IMG/VR virus record: IMGVR_UViG_3300032291_002165
Span: 1 to 57,343 of that record
Source: a virus
Reading direction: 5' to 3' (one strand)
Length of the DNA stretch: 57,343 nt
Of this stretch, positions 20,280 through 27,384 are shown in pieces. Position numbers and translations under genes: made by a program. Each line of letters starts with the position of its first letter. Position 1 is the first letter of the stretch. Under the pieces are notes generated by a model. It was not told the DNA's origin and made no database searches. It saw only the letters and a program-made list of their open reading frames with translations.

Positions 20280-20638
20280 CTAGGGTCCTCTCCCGAACTA
20301 ATAAAGCTCCCATATGGGTTCCAACTACGCAATCTGGACCCACAACCGCAGTTGTCGTCCTTCATAAACGCAATAATCTTGCCTGAAACGGTCAAAATGT
20401 GAGTTGTCTTCTTGTCTTGCACCATTAACTCTACTTCCTCACGGAAAACAATTCTAGGCCCCTCAGGTGAATCTTCAGCAATCAATAAAGTGTTTTGAAG
20501 TACGACAGCCCGACACCTATCCAACTTCCTTGTCCCTTGTGGGGCATCTCCAGTGGTTTTTAGCATGGTGATGTCGGAAAGGGAGCCCAGAGGAGCGAGT
20601 TTTATAACAGCAGGAAATACGTCAACTATCTTTTTCAC
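20276..20638 (-). CDS. Small structural-operon protein with NCGCGSRLRSWNP motif
   Basis: 120 residues, starting on the last base of the upstream stop codon and overlapping the DUF1360 gene by ATGA. The body is strand-rich and the tail carries CGCGSRLRSWNPYGSF. Similar short tails are familiar from uncharacterised actinophage proteins upstream of portal genes (recollection, not a search). No function can be assigned; a virion-assembly or DNA-binding role is possible from the Cys/Arg tail. Confidence 0.7.
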   Translation of the reverse strand: MKKIVDVFPAVIKLAPLGSLSDITMLKTTGDAPQGTRKLDRCRAVVLQNTLLIAEDSPEGPRIVFREEVELMVQDKKTTHILTVSGKIIAFMKDDNCGCGSRLRSWNPYGSFISSGEDPS

Positions 20639-20970
20639 TACTTCTCCGTATATTCAGAAGGGATGTAGAAGTCATTCCACCCCAAAGCTTCTTTTGCTAC
20701 CCCTAACGGAATAAGTACTGGTCTAGAGCGTTCACTCAAAGGTATGAAAGAAAAGACATCTTCTTTTGTTTTAGCCAACTGGGCATTTTTCCAAGAGCGA
20801 TTCTTTGTGAGACTGCGGATTGGGAACGCCATTGGGAAACGAGAGTTCTCAGAAGTCATCGTCTCAAGAGCTCTGGACTGTCGAGACTTTATTGCTTTTG
20901 GATTAATCCAAACCACAACGGCTAATTCTTCTTCTGTATAAATACCAGACTGTGTTTCGTACTGTCTCAC
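20638..20970 (-). CDS. Small unknown protein upstream of portal
   Basis: 110 residues, ATGA-type overlap with the upstream HTH gene and a one-base overlap with the downstream gene. Contains EEELAVVVWINPKAIKSRQS and a basic region (RSLTKNRSWKNAQLAK), mixed alpha/beta. I do not recognise the family. Position in the first transcript of the head operon suggests a packaging or assembly accessory. Confidence 0.7.
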   Translation of the reverse strand: MRQYETQSGIYTEEELAVVVWINPKAIKSRQSRALETMTSENSRFPMAFPIRSLTKNRSWKNAQLAKTKEDVFSFIPLSERSRPVLIPLGVAKEALGWNDFYIPSEYTEK

Positions 20971-21464
20971 TTACTCAACCTTCTCGCCATTGCTCGGTAG
21001 GAAACCCCTGCAGCCTCGGCAATAGCCGCAGTCGGTACACCCATGCTTCTCAAAGTCTTTGCTACAGCCGTCAGCTCGTCGTTAGCTAAAGCCAGAGGAC
21101 TATCTGGGGCTGTCTTAGCTCTATACCTTTGGGCTAGAGCACTAAGTTCTTTTAATCTAGGTTTCATATCGGGAGGGACGCCCGGAGAAATGGACCTCAG
21201 ACGAGGTGCAGATTTGGTAGGAACCGAAGTGGTTAGGGATTTTGGGGGTGGAGAAGGGATATCCCTAAATTGCTCCACTATTTGCGCTCTTTTTACCCAG
21301 AAATGGATTGTGGTCTTAGGTCTTTGTGGCTGTAGGGAATTACCCAGCGCCTGAAGGGACCATCCTGCTTCCCAGAGGACTCGGAGACGCGATTCTGCCT
21401 CTGGACGCGGCAGAGAGCTGATGAATGTCACTTCATCTGAAGGCAATAGCGGCGTCTGATCCAT
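20967..21464 (-). CDS. Helix-turn-helix DNA-binding protein at the head-operon start
   Basis: 165 residues, first gene of the minus-strand structural transcript. The N-terminal third (AESRLRVLWEAGWSLQALGNS) and the C-terminal end (GVPTAAIAEAAGVSYRAMAR) each look like an HTH unit; a Pro/Ser/Thr-rich linker joins them. It could be a regulator of the divergent region beside it or a DNA-recognition protein of the packaging machinery. Nothing distinguishes these. Its upstream side is the repeat-rich intergenic region. Confidence 0.7.
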   Translation of the reverse strand: MDQTPLLPSDEVTFISSLPRPEAESRLRVLWEAGWSLQALGNSLQPQRPKTTIHFWVKRAQIVEQFRDIPSPPPKSLTTSVPTKSAPRLRSISPGVPPDMKPRLKELSALAQRYRAKTAPDSPLALANDELTAVAKTLRSMGVPTAAIAEAAGVSYRAMARRLSK

Positions 21465-22034
21465 TTACCTATAGTACAGGAGTTTTGAAGTGTCGTACGG
21501 GAGAAAGGAAGGGCTATCTCTTTGTACGGAAGGGGCGAAAAGATGAACATTTACATTATTTGACTTTGGGCTGCGAGCTGGCCCCGCTTATATTTGACAC
21601 TGCGCCAAATCGTTCCGGGCTTTTTTTTGCTTTTATCTTGCTTTTATTTTTTGCTTTTGGTTTTGGCTTTTGTGATTGCTTTTATGTTTGTCAAAGTCAT
21701 CAAAGGTCATCAAGGTCATCACTATGTGTAGTCAAGTCATCATTATGTGTGGTCATTGTTGGTCAAGGTGTTTGTTTTATTGTCAAGGTCATCAAGTTGT
21801 TAGGAAGTGGTCAAGCCTGGTCACCAGGTCAAGGTCATCAAGTTGTTAGGAAGTCATCTACCTAGACACTAAATCTTTCTACTTGCTGGGCTAGGTCTTG
21901 GGTCTTGGTCTTGGTCTTGGGCTAGGTCTTGGGCTCTTGTGCTGGGCTGGTCTTAGGCTGGCTGGGCTAGTTGGGCTATGCCTAGAGGCTTGCCTAGAGG
22001 CTAAAAATAAATCTAAAAAATATTGCAGAAAGAC
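21465..22034. repeat. Repeat-rich divergent intergenic region
   Basis: No gene is supported here. 21690-21860 is built from GGTCATCAAG-type direct repeats, two of which run into the 15-mer AAGTTGTTAGGAAGT at 21794-21808 and 21840-21854, variants of the dispersed intergenic motif. 21895-22000 is a run of CTTGGTCTTGG and GGGCTAGG-like units followed by two CCTAGAGGCT copies. The region separates the leftward head operon from the rightward early block and probably carries promoters for both; the rightward one is at 22035-22063. It may also be a replication or regulator-loading site (inference). Confidence 0.6.
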
Positions 22035-22063
22035 TTGACAAAGTGCAGGAAGGTTGCTAGATT
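22035..22063 (+). promoter_or_regulatory. Sigma70-type early promoter 1
   Basis: TTGACA at 22035-22040, 17-base spacer, TAGATT at 22058-22063. The spacer carries GCAGGAAGGT, shared by many promoters in this window. It drives the genes at 22110 and 22450. Confidence 0.85.
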
Positions 22064-22109
22064 ATCTCTTGTAAGCAATAAGGCTTACTTACACAGGGAG
22101 AAACAAACG

Positions 22110-22352
22110 ATGTATAAGACTTATGGAGTAGAAATCACAGCAGGCGGAGTTACTTATTATTTCCACCTAGACAACCTAAACAAGGTTCGTGAATTGTTTG
22201 CAGGTTCTTGCGACATCACCCGCTTCATCGTGACTGAGGAGATTGACGGAAACGGACCTAAGCAACTCCGCAAGATGGAGATGGCAGAAGTGCAAGACAT
22301 CATCTGGGGTCGCACCGCACGAGTCCAAATCTTGCAGGCAGTAAGCGCCTAA
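22110..22352 (+). CDS. Small early protein of unknown function
   Basis: 80 residues. The ATG at 22110 is used because it follows ACACAGGGAGAAACAAACG, a leader also found before the genes at 31540 and 38294; a longer frame would start inside the promoter. Strand-helix pattern with VEITAGGVTYYFHLDNLNKV and IDGNGPKQLRKM. No family recognised. First gene behind early promoter 1 and followed by a strong terminator, so it is probably abundant early after infection. Confidence 0.8.
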   Translation: MYKTYGVEITAGGVTYYFHLDNLNKVRELFAGSCDITRFIVTEEIDGNGPKQLRKMEMAEVQDIIWGRTARVQILQAVSA

Positions 22353-22366
22353 CCCACTAGGACTAG

Positions 22367-22402
22367 AGCCCCTTAGGTCACCCCCTGACCTGAGGGGCTT
22401 TC
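22367..22402 (+). terminator. Rho-independent terminator
   Basis: A 14-bp stem (AGCCCCTTAGGTCA against TGACCTGAGGGGCT, one G-T pair) with a C-rich loop, then TTCCT. It follows the stop of the 80-residue early gene. Confidence 0.8.
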
Positions 22403-22449
22403 CTATGTCACCGCAACACACACACCGCAACAAACAAAGGACATCAAAG

Positions 22450-22689
22450 ATGTATCAAGTGACTAACCCTAAGTCGGGTAAAAAATACACCTACAGCACC
22501 GCAAGAAAGGCAGACGCAGAAGGTCTAGCTAAAAAACTAGGGGTAGAGGTAGTGGAAGTAATAGCAGTAGGCAGTCTGCCTAACCGCAGACCAAAGGTCT
22601 ACACCGCAAAGGTCTGCCTATGTGGAAGGCGTGAGGACACACACGAGTCCTACGATTGCTACAAGGACGACAAACTAACTAACGGATAA
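22450..22689 (+). CDS. Small basic early protein
   Basis: 79 residues; the ATG at 22450 is preceded by AAAGGACATCAAAG. Basic N-terminal half (NPKSGKKYTYSTARKADAE), a short helix with VEVVEVIAV, and a C-terminal CLCGRREDTHESYDC segment with three Cys. The codons for SGKK include GGGTAAAAAA, a variant of the dispersed 12-mer. Function unknown; it could be a small nucleic-acid-binding or metal-binding protein. Confidence 0.75.
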   Translation: MYQVTNPKSGKKYTYSTARKADAEGLAKKLGVEVVEVIAVGSLPNRRPKVYTAKVCLCGRREDTHESYDCYKDDKLTNG

Positions 22690-22692
22690 GAC

Positions 22693-22721
22693 TTGACAAA
22701 GTGCAGAGAGGTCTATAGACT
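22693..22721 (+). promoter_or_regulatory. Sigma70-type early promoter 2
   Basis: TTGACA at 22693-22698, 17-base spacer, TAGACT at 22716-22721. Spacer AAGTGCAGAGAGGT closely matches promoters 1 and 3. Forty bases before the DUF3846 start. Confidence 0.85.
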
Positions 22722-22760
22722 TACACCGTAAGCAAGTAACAACAAGACAAAGGACACCCA

Positions 22761-23135
22761 ATGACAACAAAGACAGCCTTACAGGTAACAACAGCAGGAG
22801 AGGTCACAGAGTTAGACCTATCCTCAGACAGCCTCAACAAACTACAGACCGCAGTAGGTGGGTGGGTGCAGGCGATAGACCTAGCCTCAGACCTCTCAAT
22901 GTGGTGCAACGAGGAAGGCAAACTCACAGGGCTACCGCATAACCCATACGCACAATTTATGTGGGACAAAGTATTCGGGGCACACACGGACTACCTAGTC
23001 GGGGACATAGTTCTCACAGGTGGGACAGACTCAGAAGGTGAGACTATTGGACTCACACAGGAGCAGGTAGACATTATGAAATTGACCGTAGCGAAGGTGC
23101 AGAAGTTCGTAGAACCTAGCATTACAATTATCTAG
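22761..23135 (+). CDS. DUF3846 family protein
   Basis: 124 residues. GGWVQAIDLASDLSMWCNEE, GLPHNPYAQFMW and VGDIVLTGGTDSEGETIGLT are the hallmark segments of DUF3846, a family common in phages and mobile elements of Actinobacteria and Firmicutes, function unknown. Full length for the family. It has its own promoter 40 bases upstream and its own terminator downstream, so it is an independent early unit. Confidence 0.85.
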   Translation: MTTKTALQVTTAGEVTELDLSSDSLNKLQTAVGGWVQAIDLASDLSMWCNEEGKLTGLPHNPYAQFMWDKVFGAHTDYLVGDIVLTGGTDSEGETIGLTQEQVDIMKLTVAKVQKFVEPSITII

Positions 23136-23150
23136 TCACGGGACAGAAAG

Positions 23151-23182
23151 AGCCCCCTTGCTTAGGCAGGGGGGTTTTTTCT
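23151..23182 (+). terminator. Rho-independent terminator
   Basis: GCCCCCTTGC, short loop, GGCAGGGGGG and a run of six T. It ends the DUF3846 transcript. Confidence 0.85.
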
Positions 23183-23206
23183 TTTCTACGACACGCCGTA
23201 GAGGAC

Positions 23207-23235
23207 TTGACATAGTGCAGGAAGGTTGAGATAGT
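23207..23235 (+). promoter_or_regulatory. Sigma70-type early promoter 3
   Basis: TTGACA at 23207-23212, 17-base spacer carrying GTGCAGGAAGGT, then GATAGT at 23230-23235, a weaker -10. Drives the genes at 23286 and 23405. Confidence 0.75.
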
Positions 23236-23285
23236 TCACCTATTGCTACAGGGAGTAGCAAAGGACAGAAAGAGAAACGACGACT

Positions 23286-23402
23286 ATGAACCCATTTACC
23301 GCATTACAAGATTGGCTAGACGAGAACGCAGATTTTGGTGCACCTATTGGTGCTTTCATAGGGGTAGCAGTTGCAGTAATTGCCTGCTTCATCTGGGGCT
23401 AA
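23286..23402 (+). CDS. 38-residue single-pass membrane protein
   Basis: MNPFTALQDWLDENADFG followed by a hydrophobic helix (GAFIGVAVAVIACFIW). Preceded by ACAGAAAGAGAAACGACGACT, similar to the leaders of other early genes. The short acidic N-terminus and one transmembrane segment suggest an inner-membrane peptide; function unknown. It shares promoter 3 with the next gene, two bases downstream. Confidence 0.75.
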   Translation: MNPFTALQDWLDENADFGAPIGAFIGVAVAVIACFIWG

Positions 23403-23404
23403 CA

Positions 23405-23659
23405 ATGACAACAAAGACAGAACCCCTAGATGCAGAAGTAGCAGAGATGCTAAAGAGACATATTCCTAACAACAGTCACAATAGTGAACCGCACACGAAA
23501 GAATATCTAGACAGGTGCAATAAGTGTGGGCTAGATATACGAGGCGCATACTATGACGATGAGAGAGACGGACGAGTCTTCATAGGTTGGTTCTCAAACG
23601 AGAAGAACGCTAAAGGTATTTATGCGGAAACAATTCTCTGTTCGGTAGAAGGACTTTAG
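23405..23659 (+). CDS. Small early protein with CNKCG motif
   Basis: 84 residues from ATG 23405. The N-terminus repeats MTTKTE.. as in the DUF3846 gene (MTTKTALQ), suggesting a shared translation start region. Contains one CNKCGLDIRGAYYD half zinc-knuckle and a C-terminal RVFIGWFSNEKNAKGIYAE strand-helix region. Family not recognised. Confidence 0.75.
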   Translation: MTTKTEPLDAEVAEMLKRHIPNNSHNSEPHTKEYLDRCNKCGLDIRGAYYDDERDGRVFIGWFSNEKNAKGIYAETILCSVEGL

Positions 23660-23666
23660 AAAGAGG

Positions 23667-23698
23667 AGACCCAAGGGGTAAAAATTCCCCCTGGGTCT
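23667..23698. terminator. Bidirectional terminator whose loop is the GGGGTAAAAATT 12-mer
   Basis: Arms AGACCCAAGGGG (23667-23678) and CCCCCTGGGTCT (23687-23698) enclose TAAAAATT. It separates the convergent plus-strand early block from the minus-strand lysis block. One exact copy of the dispersed 12-mer (23675-23686) forms the inner stem and loop. Confidence 0.7.
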
Positions 23699-23716
23699 TC
23701 CTGTTCACAGGTCTAA

Positions 23717-23992
23717 CTACTTAGATGCTGCACCCTTACTAGGTGCCCTTTTCTTATCTACAGCCGCAAAGACATCATCTATCTCTGCCGCAGTGAGTTT
23801 CCCATCTTGTAGATAAGCGCGACTCAACCCCTCAACTACGGTCGCCACGCCACCTATGCCAGCCATCAAGATTGCTTGTGTGAGTTCTACGCCAGCAATA
23901 GCGCCAGCGCCAATCACGGACAACCCCGATGCTGCGAACACCGCCATAATTCTTGATAGAACCATTTTGGTCTTTTCTGTATTTGCTGCCAT
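23717..23992 (-). CDS. Holin-like membrane protein
   Basis: 91 residues from the ATG at 23990-23992, preceded by GAAGGACGGCACAAA. Hydrophobic segment IMAVFAASGLSVIGAGAIAG and a second, weaker one (LTQAILMAGIGGVATVVEG), then an acidic DGKLTAAEIDDVFAAVD and a Lys-rich tail. This layout fits small actinophage holins, and the next two genes encode cell-wall proteins. Role inferred: membrane permeabilisation to release or activate the lysozyme. Confidence 0.65.
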   Translation of the reverse strand: MAANTEKTKMVLSRIMAVFAASGLSVIGAGAIAGVELTQAILMAGIGGVATVVEGLSRAYLQDGKLTAAEIDDVFAAVDKKRAPSKGAASK

Positions 23993-24044
23993 TTTGTGCC
24001 GTCCTTCCATAGTCCGCACTAATGACGTTGCTACGGGACGCAAC

Positions 24045-24084
24045 AACGCCCAGCCCCTCAATAATAGATGAGAGACTGGGCGTT
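24045..24084 (-). terminator. Inverted repeat between lysis genes
   Basis: Perfect 9-bp arms AACGCCCAG (24045-24053) and CTGGGCGTT (24076-24084). It lies between the peptidoglycan-binding gene and the holin-like gene. It could attenuate transcription or stabilise the upstream message; there is no clear U-tract. Confidence 0.45.
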
Positions 24085-24095
24085 GATAGAAAGAA

Positions 24096-24527
24096 CTAAG
24101 GCAGGATTTCTACTGCAGTCCCGCTAAACAAAGCCTCAATCGTTGCTAAGTCAGCACAATCTTTTGATTCTATTCGCTTGTCTTTTTGGAACTCTTGTAG
24201 AGCAGAGCAAGTGTGCTCACCGAAGTAACCACTCTTTTCATCACCCGCAGATGGGTAACCAAGTTCCATCAAACGCTTCTGAACTGAGATGACAGAGCGT
24301 GAATTGCGAGCGCTTCCACAGCAAACAAGCGCAGCCATCTGGATATAAACACCAGAACCTTTGGCAGCTACGTTCGACTGATCGGAATTTTTACCCCTTT
24401 TAGCTTCAGGAGCTGCTGCAGCTACAGCTACAGCTTCTTGCTTCACAACAACTTCTGGTTCTGGGACAACAACAACCGCATCTACTGTAGGAACAACAGG
24501 CTCGATTGGTTTGATTTCTTCTGACAT
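24096..24527 (-). CDS. Peptidoglycan-binding domain protein
   Basis: 143 residues from ATG 24525-24527 behind GGAAGGAAACC. The first half is a Pro/Val/Glu/Ala-rich linker with no structure. The C-terminal half (SVQKRLMELGYPSAGD ... GYFGEHTCSALQEFQ) is a peptidoglycan_binding_1 repeat, usually attached to hydrolases but here separate. It contains two Cys pairs. It lies just downstream of the lysozyme gene and probably cooperates with it (inference). Codons for RGKNS contain an exact copy of the dispersed 12-mer. Confidence 0.75.
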   Translation of the reverse strand: MSEEIKPIEPVVPTVDAVVVVPEPEVVVKQEAVAVAAAAPEAKRGKNSDQSNVAAKGSGVYIQMAALVCCGSARNSRSVISVQKRLMELGYPSAGDEKSGYFGEHTCSALQEFQKDKRIESKDCADLATIEALFSGTAVEILP

Positions 24528-24540
24528 ATAGGTTTCCTTC

Positions 24541-25209
24541 CTACTTTGATGGGAACTTAGCAACCCACGAATAGAGGTCACCAACTTTCCCACCATTATA
24601 AGCGTTCTTGCCTACCCCCCAAGCGCCAAAATCCTTACCTCCACCTGACATTAGGAAGGCAATCCGCGCATTGGCTACTGGGTTGAATAGTTCTTCGTTG
24701 GTTGTAAGACCGTATTTCTCACGGCGGTCTGTTCCAAGACCACCAATCATATTGATTTGGAATAGTCCATAGGAGTTATCTCCTGTATCTGAGTTCCCGT
24801 TGTGTGAGGTAGGACCTCCACGAGACTCTCGCATCACAATACCCCAAGCAAGTTTGAGGGCTTCTCCCTCGAATCCAACTGCTGTAAGGAGTTCTTTGAG
24901 TTCTAAAGGCTCCAATGGTGCTCGACGTTCCGCATACTTAGCGAGAACTGATGGGGCTGGAGGCTGGGTAGTAACTGATGCTGCCTTGAGTGAGTAGATT
25001 TTTACCCCTCTATCGACGCGATCAGGGATCACTACGTTCTTCTTTTCTGTCGTTGATGTCGTTGTTGATGTATCTGCTACTGCTACTACATTGGATTGGC
25101 TGTCGTCTTTTCCAACTGCTTGTGCGACCGCAGCGCTGGCGCTCAATAGCACGAAAGCCATTGACAAACCGAACACTACTGTTTCTGCTTCGCGTTTAGA
25201 AATACGCAT
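24541..25209 (-). CDS. Exported lysozyme / transglycosylase-like endolysin
   Basis: 222 residues. N-terminal signal peptide or anchor: KREAETVVFGLSMAFVLLSA then ASAAVAQA. A Ser/Thr linker follows, then a lysozyme-like domain: AWGIVMRESRGG with the likely catalytic Glu, GDNSYGLFQINMIGG, and FNPVANARIAFLMSGGGKDFG. This is the layout of actinophage lytic transglycosylases and Rpf-like lysozymes (family knowledge). Good start: AAAGGAGTAACAATG. The export signal implies delivery through Sec, with the holin-like protein then setting lysis time. Codons for RGVKIYS carry a near-exact copy of the 12-mer. Confidence 0.8.
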   Translation of the reverse strand: MRISKREAETVVFGLSMAFVLLSASAAVAQAVGKDDSQSNVVAVADTSTTTSTTEKKNVVIPDRVDRGVKIYSLKAASVTTQPPAPSVLAKYAERRAPLEPLELKELLTAVGFEGEALKLAWGIVMRESRGGPTSHNGNSDTGDNSYGLFQINMIGGLGTDRREKYGLTTNEELFNPVANARIAFLMSGGGKDFGAWGVGKNAYNGGKVGDLYSWVAKFPSK

Positions 25210-25300
25210 TGTTACTCCTTTGTTAGGGGATAGGGACAGGTGCTAATGAAACTGCACCGAAGGGCGTTAGATAGCCCTCATCATTTTGTCTAATACGTCT

Positions 25301-25370
25301 TTACCTCCTCAACCCTAGCACATTTGCAGGGAAATCCACCCCCTAAGACTACCTCAGAAGGTGGATTTTC
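25301..25370 (-). promoter_or_regulatory. Probable lysis promoter overlapping an inverted repeat
   Basis: On the minus strand a spacer-like CCCTGCAAATGTGC precedes TAGGGT, as in the promoter at 26033-26061, though the -35 is poor (GTGGAT). The -35 side lies in an inverted repeat, GAAATCCACC against GGTGGATTTTC (25331-25370), that may be the terminator of the upstream gene. It is 90-110 bases before the lysozyme start. Confidence 0.4.
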
Positions 25371-25385
25371 CAAAACAACTGGCTC

Positions 25386-26003
25386 TTAGAGGCTAAACGC
25401 CTTCCTGCACTCCGGGCCAAGCATCAACTCACGACTCTTAGGGTCTGTGAGTTCAGCACCGCATTTGCCACAGCATTGGTAATGTTCAGCAAACAACTTG
25501 GTGTATTTGTATGGGTCAGCCTTGATTATCCGTGTAAACACAAGGGCGTCCTCAACGGCTGGTCGGACACGAGTGAACGCTCCAACTGAACCATATAACT
25601 TCTTGATGTAGGTCTTCTTCATATATTCCTTGACCTCAACGAAGACTAAATCTCCGTGCACTTTGTCCTTCAGAAGGTCAGTCATCAACTCAGAAACTGG
25701 TATCGCATACTTGCTTTTAGGCACTCCCTGAAGTGCCCCAATAAGTTCTCCGTAGAGGTTAGGTTCTGCCTTTTTTACCAATTCAGCGAAGGCTGGAGAT
25801 GGCAAGGTTGGCTGGAGAACCATCTTGGGATACTTCAGGAAAAGGTCAATCAGGCTTGATGCCTTCTTGATGTCAAGAGTTTCTTTCTCCGCAAGGTATG
25901 CAGAGACCATCTCTGATGGAATCTCTCGGCTCTTCACCAAGTCATCAAGAAACTTGATTTGCTTCTCTGATGCTGGTGCGTATGTTGATGTCATTTGTGT
26001 CAT
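25386..26003 (-). CDS. DUF6011-like protein with C-terminal zinc ribbon
   Basis: 205 residues. N-terminus SEKQIKFLDDLVKSREIP, then helices, and a C-terminal CCGKCGAELTDPKSR ... GPECRKAF zinc ribbon. This pairing is typical of DUF6011-containing phage proteins of unknown function (family knowledge); the N-terminal SEKQ.KFL motif often occurs in phage DNA-metabolism accessory proteins. GGGAGG precedes the start. It has its own promoter 30 bases upstream and is alone in its unit. Confidence 0.7.
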   Translation of the reverse strand: MTQMTSTYAPASEKQIKFLDDLVKSREIPSEMVSAYLAEKETLDIKKASSLIDLFLKYPKMVLQPTLPSPAFAELVKKAEPNLYGELIGALQGVPKSKYAIPVSELMTDLLKDKVHGDLVFVEVKEYMKKTYIKKLYGSVGAFTRVRPAVEDALVFTRIIKADPYKYTKLFAEHYQCCGKCGAELTDPKSRELMLGPECRKAFSL

Positions 26004-26032
26004 TTGATTTGCCTCCCTGTTGGCTTTAGACC

Positions 26033-26061
26033 AATCTACCTGACATTTGCAGGGAAGTCAA
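26033..26061 (-). promoter_or_regulatory. Sigma70-type promoter for the DUF6011-like gene
   Basis: On the minus strand: TTGACT (26056-26061), 17-base spacer TCCCTGCAAATGTCAGG, TAGATT (26033-26038). The spacer contains the CCTGCA element in inverted orientation relative to the early plus-strand promoters. Confidence 0.8.
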
Positions 26062-26065
26062 GTTA

Positions 26066-26479
26066 TTAGCCTGACTTTTTTGGAGAGAGACTTGGATACT
26101 CATCTTCGTAGTATGAGTCGTCCGCAAAACCCGTATAGGAGTAGGTCGGCTTCACATAGTTCTCTGAGACCTGATGCATAACTGACCACACCTCAGAGAG
26201 GCTGTGAGTGAAGTCTGCACCACGAGTCTGATACATACGAGACTTGTAGTTGTTGTATTGCATCTCCTCGATGGTCTTCAACACCCACTCCGCATACTTC
26301 TTCTTCGAGACAAACACACGATGTGGGTAGTCCCGCTGCGGGGTATCTAGAATTTTTACCCCAGCGAACTTCGCCAGAGCTTCTAAACTCTTTTTGTCAC
26401 GACCACGAACAATCATTTTCTTTTTGTCCTGCAAGTCCACGACCGCAGATACAAAACCTGTTTCACTAAATAGCCACAT
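26066..26479 (-). CDS. Conserved phage protein of unknown function
   Basis: 137 residues. Starts MWLFSETGFVSAVV and contains VRGRDKKSLEALAKFAGVKI, RVFVSKKKYAEWV and YNNYKSRMY, then SLSEVWSVMHQV. I recall this layout from many actinophage proteins of about 130 residues with no known function. Leader AAGACGAAAGGACGCCAA is the standard start-associated sequence here. GVKI is encoded by an exact 12-mer copy at 26351-26362. Confidence 0.75.
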   Translation of the reverse strand: MWLFSETGFVSAVVDLQDKKKMIVRGRDKKSLEALAKFAGVKILDTPQRDYPHRVFVSKKKYAEWVLKTIEEMQYNNYKSRMYQTRGADFTHSLSEVWSVMHQVSENYVKPTYSYTGFADDSYYEDEYPSLSPKKSG

Positions 26480-26510
26480 TTGGCGTCCTTTCGTCTTTCA
26501 TTAGTAGTTG

Positions 26511-26660
26511 TTATTTCTCTCTTGAACTGAGGATTGCAGATGTAAGGGCAATAAACCCAAACGAGATAACCAAGTCAGGTGTGTTAGTCACCGCAGCGAT
26601 TACTGACGCAACGCAAGCGAGCGCAGCGATTACTGAAGTCCAAACAATGTTCTTAGGCAT
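26511..26660 (-). CDS. 49-residue membrane protein
   Basis: From ATG 26658-26660 behind AAAAGGAACACAG: MPKNIVWTSVIAALACVASV and a second hydrophobic segment (DLVISFGFIALTSAIL). Two short transmembrane helices. The start overlaps the end of the upstream HTH gene, so they are translated together. Function unknown. Confidence 0.65.
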   Translation of the reverse strand: MPKNIVWTSVIAALACVASVIAAVTNTPDLVISFGFIALTSAILSSREK

Positions 26661-26853
26661 CTGTGTTCCTTTTCTTATCAGGTCGGGTTCTTCCAACCAA
26701 ACGGGTTGATGGGTCTCTAACGACTGTGCCCTGCGAATAAATCGCCTTGCGTGCAGTTCGGTATGCGACTCCAAGTTCCTTTGCTACTGCTTCTATGGCG
26801 AAACCTTTGTCATAAAGTTCCGATGCCTGCTGTGCGATGTTTGCACTCTTCAT
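26653..26853 (-). CDS. Small HTH DNA-binding protein
   Basis: 66 residues: YDKGFAIEAVAKELGVAYRT followed by ARKAIYS is a clear helix-turn-helix, with a basic tail (TRPDKKRN). Start ATG directly follows GAAAGGTAAAA. Short single-HTH proteins like this are plausible phage transcription factors, and this is one candidate reader of the repeated DNA motifs in the region (inference). Confidence 0.7.
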   Translation of the reverse strand: MKSANIAQQASELYDKGFAIEAVAKELGVAYRTARKAIYSQGTVVRDPSTRLVGRTRPDKKRNTDA

Positions 26854-26855
26854 TT

Positions 26856-27362
26856 TTACCTTTCGTATCCTTCTTCTATGGGTCTTTGGACTGCTCCCGT
26901 GATTGTGTCAGGGTCGCCACCTAAAGACGCTATCCAATTACGGGTCTCTTCGTCGTCGGGGTCGCTAGTCACTCTACGACCAGCGTTCCAAGTGAACGGA
27001 GAGGTTGCTCCCACAGGCAAGACAAACAAGTGATACTGATTAGCCGTATCAACAAGTTGGCTTTCGGGTGGGAAGATTTCTATGGCTTCTCTTTCCGCAC
27101 CAACAAGTTCGTTCTTGATGCGTTGGAAGTGTCGCCAATCTCTTATTGCTTTTCTGTTTTGATGTCTGATGCTCAGGTGGATTGCACCTTCTTCAGTTGC
27201 CTCAAACAGAAACTTATGAACTACATAGAACGAGTTAGCCCAAAGGGTTTCGTGTTCCCGTAGTGAGTCTTTTGCTTCCTTCCCGTGTGCGTATGGGACT
27301 GCTTCTTGAAACGGCGTCCATACTTTTTGGGGGAGCGTTCGTCCACCTTTATGCTTTGACAT
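26856..27362 (-). CDS. DUF7694-like protein
   Basis: 168 residues. HLSIRHQNRKAIRDWRHFQR, IKNELVGAEREAIEIFPPES and LVDTANQYHLFVLP match the domain annotated DUF7694 in many phages, function unknown. The C-terminal extension (DDEETRNWIASLGGDPDTI) is acidic. Start ATG follows AGCGACGAAAGGACAGGGTAAAA, in which the start-associated sequence and the 12-mer are joined. Confidence 0.75.
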   Translation of the reverse strand: MSKHKGGRTLPQKVWTPFQEAVPYAHGKEAKDSLREHETLWANSFYVVHKFLFEATEEGAIHLSIRHQNRKAIRDWRHFQRIKNELVGAEREAIEIFPPESQLVDTANQYHLFVLPVGATSPFTWNAGRRVTSDPDDEETRNWIASLGGDPDTITGAVQRPIEEGYER

Positions 27363-27384
27363 TTTTACCCTGTCCTTTCGTCGC

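Noticed and set aside
21690-21860. Direct repeats that could be a CRISPR array
   Set aside because: The repeats are short (about 10 bases), unevenly spaced and without constant-length spacers or cas genes.
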